NCBI RefSeq assembly: GCF_001426245.1
Contig: NZ_LMCM01000001.1
Location: forward strand, 124,001-188,000
DNA length: 64,000 nucleotides
Direction of reading: 5' to 3'
Source of the DNA: Phycicoccus sp. Root101
GTDB lineage: Bacteria; Actinomycetota; Actinomycetes; Actinomycetales; Dermatophilaceae
Part shown: positions 35,333 to 42,442 of the stretch, piece by piece
Numbering within the stretch: position 1 is the first letter of the stretch
Layout: every line of letters begins with the position of its first letter
Position numbers and translations under genes: made by a program
The notes under the pieces: model-generated
The model's input: only the letters and a program-made list of their open reading frames with translations
Databases searched by the model: none
What the model was told of the DNA's origin: nothing

Positions 35333-35707
35333 CTAGGCCGGGGCGGGGCTGCTCACCGGGTCGGGCGCGGCATCCTTCGTCGGTCTCGCCAGGAAGGTGG
35401 CGAGGACGACCACGCCGGCCACCGGGACCAGGAGCCAGAAGACGTGGGTCCAGCGGTATCCCGCATCGCGCAGGCGCCGCACCGTGACCCCCAGGTTGGG
35501 CAGGAGGACCGCGATGCTCCACACCCCGGCCAGCGCGCGACCCAGACCCTCGGTCGGGTTGTCGACGCCGCCTCCGGTCGCGACGTCGATCGCGGCGAGG
35601 ACGAGGACGTTGAACAGCGCCCACCACCAGAACTCGGCCCGGCCCGAGCGCCCCTCGAACTCGGCGTACCGGCGCAGCACGGTGCGGATGGACGCGGCGA
35701 AGCTCAT
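35333..35707 (-). CDS. DUF805 family membrane protein
   Basis: 124 residues from ATG 35707 (MSFAASIRTVLRRYAEFEGR). It shows the DUF805 hallmarks SGRAEFWWWALFNVLV, VTVRRLRDAGYRW and WLLVPVAGVVVLATFLA, giving about four hydrophobic segments. Function is unknown; some members are phage-inhibition or stress-linked, but nothing here decides this. It lies between the GH3 and TetR genes on the same strand; its start is 10 bases beyond the tetR stop. Confidence 0.88.
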   Translation of the reverse strand: MSFAASIRTVLRRYAEFEGRSGRAEFWWWALFNVLVLAAIDVATGGGVDNPTEGLGRALAGVWSIAVLLPNLGVTVRRLRDAGYRWTHVFWLLVPVAGVVVLATFLARPTKDAAPDPVSSPAPA

Positions 35708-35717
35708 GGCCCCGATG

Positions 35718-36287
35718 CTAGGCCGACCGCGAGGCGTCCACGAGCACCCGGCCGAGGTGCCGCATCTCGGCACGCAGGGTCTGGTCGTCGACGTCCACCA
35801 GGTGCGGGTCGGCCCCCGCGTGCGCGATGCCCAGCGCCAGGACGGGCACCGCGATGACGCGCCGCTGGCTGGGCTCGGGTCCGAGCAGCTGGGTGCCGAG
35901 CCGGGTGGTGAGGTCGTTGAAGTCCTCGTGGGCCGCGAGGATCCGCTCCACCTCCGGGTCGCTGAGCATCGAGGCCACCACCTGTCGGTGGGCCAGCACG
36001 ACGTCGATCAGCCCGTCGAGCGCCAGCACCGTCGCCTCCTCGGCAGTCGGCGCCGCCTCGGAGGTCTCGATGTGGCCGCGCAGCTGCTCGACCGCGCCCT
36101 CGACGACGGCGAGGACGATGTCCTCCTTGGCGTGGAACTGGTAGTAGACGGCAGCCTTCGTGACCCCGAGGTGGTCGGCGATCATCTGCAGGGACGTCCC
36201 GCTCACGCCCTGGGTCGCGAACAGCTCCAGGGCCGCCGCGAGCACGCGGGCGCGACCCTGACCCCTCGGCGCCTGCGGCCTGGCCAT
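35718..36287 (-). CDS. TetR family regulator of the divergent MMPL transporter
   Basis: A 189-residue repressor. The DNA-binding part is RARVLAAALELFATQGVSGTS, followed by the recognition helix DHLGVTKAAVYYQFHAKEDI. The C-terminal ligand and dimer domain has no close assignment by eye. It is divergent from the MMPL gene with 195 bases between the starts. Two GTTAGYCGATCGGCT operators sit in that gap, so it probably represses both genes. Confidence 0.92.
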   Translation of the reverse strand: MARPQAPRGQGRARVLAAALELFATQGVSGTSLQMIADHLGVTKAAVYYQFHAKEDIVLAVVEGAVEQLRGHIETSEAAPTAEEATVLALDGLIDVVLAHRQVVASMLSDPEVERILAAHEDFNDLTTRLGTQLLGPEPSQRRVIAVPVLALGIAHAGADPHLVDVDDQTLRAEMRHLGRVLVDASRSA

Positions 36288-36373
36288 CGCGTCTCCCGTT
36301 CCGGCCGCCCGGGCCGAGTGTCGTGCGGTCCCGACCGCTCGTCGGCCGTGACGGCCGCCACAGTAGCAGCATG

Positions 36374-36414
36374 GTTAGCCGATCGGCTTGTCTTGACCTA
36401 GCCGATCGACTAAC
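36374..36414. promoter_or_regulatory. paired TetR operators between tetR and MMPL genes
   Basis: GTTAGCCGATCGGCTT at 36374-36389 and, inverted, TAGCCGATCGACTAAC at 36399-36414 (its complement is GTTAGTCGATCGGCTA) match at 14 of 16 positions. Each half is itself near-palindromic around CGATCG. A TTGACC -35-like hexamer (36393-36398) lies between them. Confidence 0.8.
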
Positions 36415-36482
36415 TTGATGGGTGGCCGTCCACCCGGGCCGGCCCGCCCGCATGCACGCACGCACCCACGGGGAGCTCACCG

Positions 36483-38702
36483 ATGGCCAATCTTCTGTAC
36501 CGGATCGGACGTCTCGGCTTCCGCCGTCGCGGCGTCGTCGCCTCGGTGTGGCTCGTCCTGCTCGGTGCCCTCGTGGCCACCGTCGTCTCGGTCGGCACCG
36601 CGCCCACCGCAGGGGTGGCCATCCCCGGCACCGAGTCCCAGCGCGCGCTGGACTCCCTCGCCCGTGAGTTCCCGCAGGCGAGCGGCGCTGCCGGCACCGT
36701 CGTGGTCCGCGCACCCGAGGGACAGAGCGTCGCCACCCCGGCGAACCAGGCCACGGTGGCAGGAATCGTGGCGAAGGCGTCCGGCCTTCCCGGTGTCGTC
36801 GGCGCCGTGAGTCCCTACGACTCCAAGGCGATCAGCCAGGACGGCCGCTACGCCCTGGTCACGGTGCAGTTCAAGGAGACCTCCGACGCGCTCACGCCCG
36901 AGCAGCGCACGGCATACGAGGACCTCGGGAAGGCCGCCCCGGCGGGCTGGACGGTCGCCGCCGGCGGCGAGCCGCTCATGACCGAACCCGAGGTGGGCTC
37001 CACCGAGGCCATCGGTGTCGCAGTCGCCCTGGTGGTGCTGCTGATGACGTTCGGCTCGCTGGTCGCCGCCGGCATGACCATGGTCAACGCCCTGATCGGG
37101 GTCGGTGTCGGCCTGCTCGGGCTGCTGCTCGCCGGGCACGCGTTCGACCTCACCAGCGTCACCCCGGTGCTCGCGCTCATGCTCGGCCTCGCGGTCGGGA
37201 TCGACTACTCGCTGTTCATCACCTCCCGGTACCGCCACAACCTCGCGACCGGGCTGGGCCGGGAGGAGGCCGCCGGTCGGGCGATCGGCACCGCCGGGTC
37301 GGCCGTGGTGTTCGCCGGCCTCACGGTCGTGATCGCCCTCGCCGGCCTGTCCGTCGTCGGCATCCCGTTCCTCACCGCGATGGGCCTGGCCGCGGCCGGC
37401 ACCGTCGCGGTCGCCGTCCTCGTCGCCGTCACGCTGCTGCCGGCCCTGCTTGGGTTCGCCGGCGACCGGGTGCTCCCCCGTTCCCAGCGCAGGGCCGCCG
37501 CCTCCGGTGGCGCCGGTGGTCGCCAGGACTCCGAGTTCAACCGGGGGTTCGGCTGGGGCCGGACCATGGTGCGGCGGCGCATCGCCGTCATCCTGGGCGG
37601 GGTCGTGCTGCTGGGCGCGGTCGCGCTCCCGGCCGCCGACATGCGCCTGGCCCTCCCGGACGACGGGACCGCCCCCGTCGGCACCACCAAGCGGGCCGCC
37701 TACGACCTCATCGCCGAAGGCTTCGGTCCAGGCTTCAACGGTCGGCTCGTCATGGTCGTCCACGGCGACGACCCGGCCTCGGTCCAGCAGGCCGTCACGG
37801 CGGCGAGCGCCGTCATGGCCAGGACCAAGGACGTCGTCGCCGTCGCCCCGGGAGGGGCCAGCGCCGACGGTCGGACGGCGCTCGTGGCGGTCATCCCCGC
37901 GTCCGGCCCCTCCGACGCGGCCACCTTCGACCTCGTGCGGGCCCTGCGCGACGGCGTGGCACCGACGGCCACGGCGACCGGGACCGACATCGCCCTCACC
38001 GGGGCGACGGCCGCCGGCGTCGACGTCTCGGACAAGCTGGGTGCCGCCCTGCCCGTCTACCTGCTCGTCGTCGTCGGGCTGAGCTTCGTCCTGCTCACCC
38101 TGGTCTTCCGGTCGTTGCTCGTACCGCTCAAGGCGACCGCCGGCTTCCTGCTCACCGTCGGGGCGACCTTCGGCGCGACCGTCGCGATCTTCCAGTGGGG
38201 CTGGCTGGCCGACCTCCTCGGCGTCCAGACGCCCGGGCCCCTGGTGAGCTTCCTGCCCATCCTGCTCATCGGCATCCTGTTCGGCCTCGCGATGGACTAC
38301 GAGGTCTTCCTCGTCTCGCGGATGCGCGAGGACTTCGTCCACGGCCAGGGCTCCCGCGAGGCGGTCGTGTCCGGTGTGGGGCACGGGGCCAGGGTCGTCG
38401 TGGCCGCAGCGCTCATCATGATCTCGGTGTTCGCGGGCTTCATCCTCGTCGACGACCCGATCATCAAGTCGATGGGCTTCGCCCTCGCGTTCGGGGTGCT
38501 CGTGGACGCGTTCGTCGTCCGGCTCGCCCTGGTCCCCGCGATCATGTCGTTCCTGGGCGACGCGGCCTGGTGGCTGCCCCGCTGGCTCGACCGAGTGCTG
38601 CCGCGCGTCGACATCGAGGGCGAGACCCTGCCGCCGGTCCCGGCCGGCGACGACGTCGACCGGACGGCGCCGCGCGAGCTCGCCGAGGCCGTCGAGGGCT
38701 AG
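36483..38702 (+). CDS. MMPL family RND-type transporter
   Basis: A 739-residue inner-membrane transporter with two repeats of the MMPL layout. Helix 1 is VVASVWLVLLGALVATVVSV, followed by an extracytoplasmic domain (about residues 45-170) and five helices including LALMLGLAVGIDYSLFITSR, with the proton-relay Asp-Tyr pair. The second half repeats this (about residues 360-690) with LLIGILFGLAMDYEVFLVSR. GGGGAG precedes the ATG. It probably exports a lipid or drug-like molecule sensed by the divergent TetR. Its stop overlaps that of the next, convergent gene within CTAG. Confidence 0.93.
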   Translation: MANLLYRIGRLGFRRRGVVASVWLVLLGALVATVVSVGTAPTAGVAIPGTESQRALDSLAREFPQASGAAGTVVVRAPEGQSVATPANQATVAGIVAKASGLPGVVGAVSPYDSKAISQDGRYALVTVQFKETSDALTPEQRTAYEDLGKAAPAGWTVAAGGEPLMTEPEVGSTEAIGVAVALVVLLMTFGSLVAAGMTMVNALIGVGVGLLGLLLAGHAFDLTSVTPVLALMLGLAVGIDYSLFITSRYRHNLATGLGREEAAGRAIGTAGSAVVFAGLTVVIALAGLSVVGIPFLTAMGLAAAGTVAVAVLVAVTLLPALLGFAGDRVLPRSQRRAAASGGAGGRQDSEFNRGFGWGRTMVRRRIAVILGGVVLLGAVALPAADMRLALPDDGTAPVGTTKRAAYDLIAEGFGPGFNGRLVMVVHGDDPASVQQAVTAASAVMARTKDVVAVAPGGASADGRTALVAVIPASGPSDAATFDLVRALRDGVAPTATATGTDIALTGATAAGVDVSDKLGAALPVYLLVVVGLSFVLLTLVFRSLLVPLKATAGFLLTVGATFGATVAIFQWGWLADLLGVQTPGPLVSFLPILLIGILFGLAMDYEVFLVSRMREDFVHGQGSREAVVSGVGHGARVVVAAALIMISVFAGFILVDDPIIKSMGFALAFGVLVDAFVVRLALVPAIMSFLGDAAWWLPRWLDRVLPRVDIEGETLPPVPAGDDVDRTAPRELAEAVEG

Positions 38703-39178
38703 GAGCGCATCGCCGAGCGGCGCGCGGCCGCGGCGAACTCGTCGTGGACGCGGGTCAGCTCCAGCCCACCGTCACGCCCCAGACGGACCCCGAAGCTGTT
38801 GCGCCAGTCGTTCACGACGAGCAGGGCCAGCCCGAGCACGGTCAGCAGGAGCATCAGACCACCGTTGCCCCCGAGGGCCCCGACCACGACCGCGAGCACG
38901 ACCCCGGACCAGAGCGTGGCCAGCGACGCCGTCCGCAGCGTGCGGTGACGACGCCAGGCCTCGGCCCGGAACGGCACGAGCAGGTCGTAGGACCGCGAGG
39001 ACAGCGAGCTGACGAACAACCACGCCACCAGCCCGAAGAGGATCGTCGCACCGGCCCAGTCCGGGGCGGCGCGCCCCCGGACACGGACCACGTCACCGGT
39101 CGGCACGCCCGTCTTGACGCAGACGCGTGGCAGGACCTCCGCCTTCGGGGTCAGGGTGCTGATCGTGACGACGGCCAT
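38699..39178 (-). CDS. small two-helix membrane protein of unknown function
   Basis: 159 residues from ATG 39178 (MAVVTISTLTPKAEVLPRVC). The N-terminal strand-rich part contains CVKTGVPTGDVVRVRGRA. Two hydrophobic stretches follow (GATILFGLVAWLFVSSL and LWSGVVLAVVVGALGGNGGLM running into LLLTVLGLALLVV), then a soluble tail (NSFGVRLGRDGGLELTRVHDEF). It resembles unnamed actinobacterial membrane proteins. A longer reading upstream would overlap the Gly-rich gene in antisense-like composition and is rejected. Confidence 0.75.
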   Translation of the reverse strand: MAVVTISTLTPKAEVLPRVCVKTGVPTGDVVRVRGRAAPDWAGATILFGLVAWLFVSSLSSRSYDLLVPFRAEAWRRHRTLRTASLATLWSGVVLAVVVGALGGNGGLMLLLTVLGLALLVVNDWRNSFGVRLGRDGGLELTRVHDEFAAAARRSAMRS

Positions 39179-39245
39179 GCGGACAGGGTATGGCGCGTCC
39201 GCGCGCCCCCGCGGGTGGTTCGGTGCGTCCCCTCCGGTTGCGGGG

Positions 39246-39995
39246 TCAGAATCCCCCACCGAAGTCGCCGCCGCCGCCGAAGTCACCTCCACCGAAGTCA
39301 CCGCCGCCGAAGTCACTGCCACCGAAGTCACCGCCGCCGCCGTCGTCGCCTCCCGCGAAGTCCGTTCCACCACCGTCGTCGGACTGGCCGGTGTCCGCGA
39401 CCGTGTCACCGCCCGCCGAGGTGTCCGTGTTCGAGTCGGCGGCGACGCCGTCACCGGCGGAGGCCGCCTCGGGCGAGGAGTCGAAGCCGTCGAACAGGGC
39501 GTCCGCCACCATCGACCCGACCACGACCCCGGCGACGGTGCCCATCATCGAACCCATGAAGGTGCCGCCCATCCCCATGCCTGTCCCCATGCCCGACCCC
39601 ATGCCCGTCCCTCCGGCCTGCCTGCGACCGAACGCCTGCTCGAGGTACCCGGGACGGCGCAGCTCGGCCCGGGTGGCGAACCGCGCCATCGAGCCGGGGT
39701 CGTCGGTCGGCGGCTGCTCGCCCGGCGGCAGGTCGGTCGACAGGTCGGCCAGCACCTGACGTCGCTGCTCGGGGGTCAGTCGGGCGAACGCCTCGGCGTG
39801 GACCTGCTCGAGCGCCTCCGGCGGCGCGGTCCGCAGCAGGTAGCGGTAGCGGGCCACGGCCTGGGCGTCCGGGGACGCTGCGGGAGCAGGCGGGGCGCCA
39901 TACGCCGGTCCGGGTCCCGGGGACGGCGGCGAGCTGCGCTGGGGAGGATAGGTGTCGCGGGCCTCGCGGCCCAGCAGTCGGTCGAGGAAACCCAT
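39246..39995 (-). CDS. protein with Met/Gly-rich hydrophobic core and Asp-Phe-Gly repeat tail
   Basis: 249 residues from ATG 39995 (MGFLDRLLGREARDTYPP). The N-terminal helical part (ALEQVHAEAFARLTPEQRRQVL) is followed by AELRRPGYLEQAF. A Gly/Met-rich segment (GMGSGMGTGMGMGGTFMG) leads into a membrane-like helix (SMMGTVAGVVVGSMVADALF). The acidic tail ends in repeated DFGGGDFGGG units. Related actinobacterial proteins are hypothetical. The tail looks disordered and could be a condensation or assembly module (inference). Confidence 0.72.
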   Translation of the reverse strand: MGFLDRLLGREARDTYPPQRSSPPSPGPGPAYGAPPAPAASPDAQAVARYRYLLRTAPPEALEQVHAEAFARLTPEQRRQVLADLSTDLPPGEQPPTDDPGSMARFATRAELRRPGYLEQAFGRRQAGGTGMGSGMGTGMGMGGTFMGSMMGTVAGVVVGSMVADALFDGFDSSPEAASAGDGVAADSNTDTSAGGDTVADTGQSDDGGGTDFAGGDDGGGGDFGGSDFGGGDFGGGDFGGGGDFGGGF

Positions 39996-40156
39996 GACGC
40001 ACTCCGTCCATCGGCGGGGCGCTGCGGTGCCCGCGGTCGTCCCATCCTGCATCGGCGGGGCTGCGGACGCAGCCACCGGCTCGCCCGGACGCGGCGGGGC
40101 GGGGTGGAACAGGTGCGCCCGGGGCGGGCGGACAGACGGTCAGATGGTGGGGACGG

Positions 40157-40315
40157 TCAGGCGGTGAGGGCGGAGGTGTCGCCCAGCGCTGCACCGAGCG
40201 TGTCGGCACCGGTCATCCAGGATCCGAGGGCCGGACCGACACCGTCACGCACGTCGAGGACCGAGGTGTCGTCCTCCATGACGGGGATGAAGCGCTCCAG
40301 GAAAAGCTGCCACAT
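40157..40315 (-). CDS. 52-residue hypothetical protein
   Basis: Short open frame MWQLFLERFIPVMEDDTSVL, ending SALTA, with amphipathic and acidic character. The stretch AGGTGTGGAC precedes its ATG. It lies alone between the Gly-rich protein and the secreted protein gene. No family is recognised. Coding is plausible from composition but not certain. Confidence 0.4.
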   Translation of the reverse strand: MWQLFLERFIPVMEDDTSVLDVRDGVGPALGSWMTGADTLGAALGDTSALTA

Positions 40316-40577
40316 GTCCACACCTACCCTTCTGCGGGATCAGCGTCGTCGCCGATCTGGGTCTACCGCGCAGCATTGAGCATGCAGCTCGTGATGGTGG
40401 GGCGGCGCGCCGCAGCAGGTCACCTCAACCATTCTGCGGACAGTCTCACCCGTTCGTATGAGGTAGGGCAACCCGCGAACGGATGCATCCGGGCCCGAAC
40501 CGCCGTCGAGGGCACCCAAATGCCACAAACTGGCAGGCGCATCTCCCCCACACGCGAAACCCCCCGGAGCTGTCGTC

Positions 40578-42335
40578 ATGTCCTCGTCCCCCCGCCCCCG
40601 TCGGTCCGCCGGCATCCTGCTGGCCGTCGCCGCCCTCCTCTACGGCCTCCTGACCACCGCCGCCACCGCGAGCGCCCCCGCCGCCTCCGCCGCGACGGCC
40701 GTCCCACCCACCCCGACCGGTCTCCCCTCGGGCGTCGAGGAGCTCGCGTCGTACGTCGGCGCCAACTCCTGCGACGCCTCGACCAAGCCCGGCAGCGCCG
40801 CCCTCGGCGCCCTCCTCGTCAAGACCTACCCGGGCACGAGCTACGGCTCGGCGCGCGCCTGCGCGTCCGACTCGCTGGCGACCTCGGAGCACTACGACGG
40901 CCGCGCCGTCGACTGGATGGCCAACAGCCGCAACGCGACCCAGAAGGCGCAGGCCAACGCCGCGGTCGCCTGGATGCTCGCCAAGGACAAGGCCGGCAAC
41001 CCGTACGCGATGGCCAGGCGCCTCGGCGTCATGTACCTGATCTGGAACAACAGGTCCTGGTCGGCCTACCGTCCGGCGGAGGGCTGGAAGGAGTACAACG
41101 GCTGCCTGGCTGCATCCAAGGCCAGCAGCACCTACGACACGACGTGCCACCGCAACCACGTCCACATCTCGCTGTCGTGGGCCGGCGCGATGAAGCGCAG
41201 CTCCTACTGGTCGAAGAAGGTCGCTGCACCCGAGTACGGACCGTGCCGCACGTGGATGACCAACTGGGCCAGCCCCAGCACGACGGCCAACCACACCCGC
41301 TGCCAGTCCCTGGCGCCGGTGCAGGCCCTCCCGACCGCCACGACGCTGGGCAAGCGCCTGGTCTCGATCTCGGGCATGTACGTCAAGCAGGGCAGCACGG
41401 GACCCGCGGTGACGTCCGTGCAGTCCGCGATCGGTGCGAGCGCCACGGGGTCGTTCACGAGCTCCACCACCAGCGCGCTGGTCGCCTGGCAGAAGCGCAA
41501 CAGCGTGCCTGCCACCGGGGTGACCGACGCCAGGACCTGGCGGGCGCTGATCCGGGCGCACGCGGCCCAGCCGATCGCCCTCGGACTCGATTCCACCATC
41601 GACTCCGACCTGCTCAGCCTCACCGACGGTCGGCTCACCCTCAGCGACTCGGCCTCCGACCCCTACGGTCGGGTGCTGGCCACGAACTGGTCCGGGGTCA
41701 ACGGCCTGGTCGCCCCGGGTGACTTCAACGGCGACGCCTATCCCGACCTCATCAGCCGCACCGCCGCCGGGGTGCTGCGCCTCCACCGAGGGACGGGCAA
41801 CGCGACGTTCGCGCCGCCGGCGGCCTGGGGACCCGGCTGGAACGTCTACTCATCCCTGTTCTCCCCCGGTGACTTCAACGGTGATGGCCGCGCCGACGTG
41901 ATCGGTGTGCGACCGGACGGGGCGATGTACCTCTACAAGGGCAACGGCAAGGGCGGCTTCTCCGGCACCTCCCTCGTCGGCACCGGCTGGAACAGCTACG
42001 ACCTCGTGCTCTCCCCCGGTGACTTCACCGGTGACGGTCGCGCCGACCTCGTCGTCCACCGGCCCGACGACACGCTGTGGCTCTACAAGGGCAACGGCAA
42101 GGGCGGCTGGGTCGGGACGCGCACGCAGCTCGCGAGTGGTCTGCCGGCGCTGACCAGCATCGTCGCGGCCGGTGACCTCAACGGGGACCAGCGGTCCGAC
42201 CTGCTCGGCCTGACCACCGGTGGTCGCTGGCTCGCCTGGTACGGCACCGGCACGGGCGCACTGACCAGTGGCACCGGGCGGCAGGTCTCCGGCAGCGACT
42301 GGTCCTCCGCCGGCCTCGTCGTGGGCGTCCGCTGA
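40578..42335 (+). CDS. secreted multidomain protein: M15-like peptidase fold, peptidoglycan-binding domain, FG-GAP repeats
   Basis: 585 residues with a signal peptide (RSAGILLAVAALLYGLLTTAATASA). Residues ~50-215 carry SEHYDGRAVDWMANSRN and HRNHVHISLSWAG. This His...Asp...HxH pattern is that of the ARB-07466/VanY-like M15 zinc fold, so it may be a peptidoglycan endopeptidase. A PG_binding_1 domain follows (VKQGSTGPAVTSVQSAIGA, about 275-330). Four or so FG-GAP/VCBS units with DFNGDxxxDL calcium-loop motifs (APGDFNGDAYPDLI, SPGDFNGDGRADVI, SPGDFTGDGRADLV, AAGDLNGDQRSDLL) form a likely beta-propeller. It is presumably a cell-wall-bound or exported hydrolase. Confidence 0.87.
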   Translation: MSSSPRPRRSAGILLAVAALLYGLLTTAATASAPAASAATAVPPTPTGLPSGVEELASYVGANSCDASTKPGSAALGALLVKTYPGTSYGSARACASDSLATSEHYDGRAVDWMANSRNATQKAQANAAVAWMLAKDKAGNPYAMARRLGVMYLIWNNRSWSAYRPAEGWKEYNGCLAASKASSTYDTTCHRNHVHISLSWAGAMKRSSYWSKKVAAPEYGPCRTWMTNWASPSTTANHTRCQSLAPVQALPTATTLGKRLVSISGMYVKQGSTGPAVTSVQSAIGASATGSFTSSTTSALVAWQKRNSVPATGVTDARTWRALIRAHAAQPIALGLDSTIDSDLLSLTDGRLTLSDSASDPYGRVLATNWSGVNGLVAPGDFNGDAYPDLISRTAAGVLRLHRGTGNATFAPPAAWGPGWNVYSSLFSPGDFNGDGRADVIGVRPDGAMYLYKGNGKGGFSGTSLVGTGWNSYDLVLSPGDFTGDGRADLVVHRPDDTLWLYKGNGKGGWVGTRTQLASGLPALTSIVAAGDLNGDQRSDLLGLTTGGRWLAWYGTGTGALTSGTGRQVSGSDWSSAGLVVGVR

Positions 42336-42358
42336 CCGCGGACGTCCGACCACCAGCT

Positions 42359-42414
42359 GGCGCCCGCCGAGGGCGGGCGCCGACGGGGATGCGCTGAGGG
42401 GGGCATCCCCGTCG
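42359..42414. terminator. double hairpin between convergent genes
   Basis: Hairpin 1 pairs GGCGCCCGCC (42359-42368) with GGCGGGCGCC (42372-42381) around GAG. Hairpin 2 pairs CGACGGGGATGC (42381-42392) with GCATCCCCGTCG (42403-42414). It sits 24 bases after the secreted-protein stop and 29 bases beyond the stop of the convergent phosphatase gene, so it can end both transcripts. Confidence 0.85.
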
Positions 42415-42442
42415 TCGGTGCGCTGGGCAGGCCGCGGCCGGC

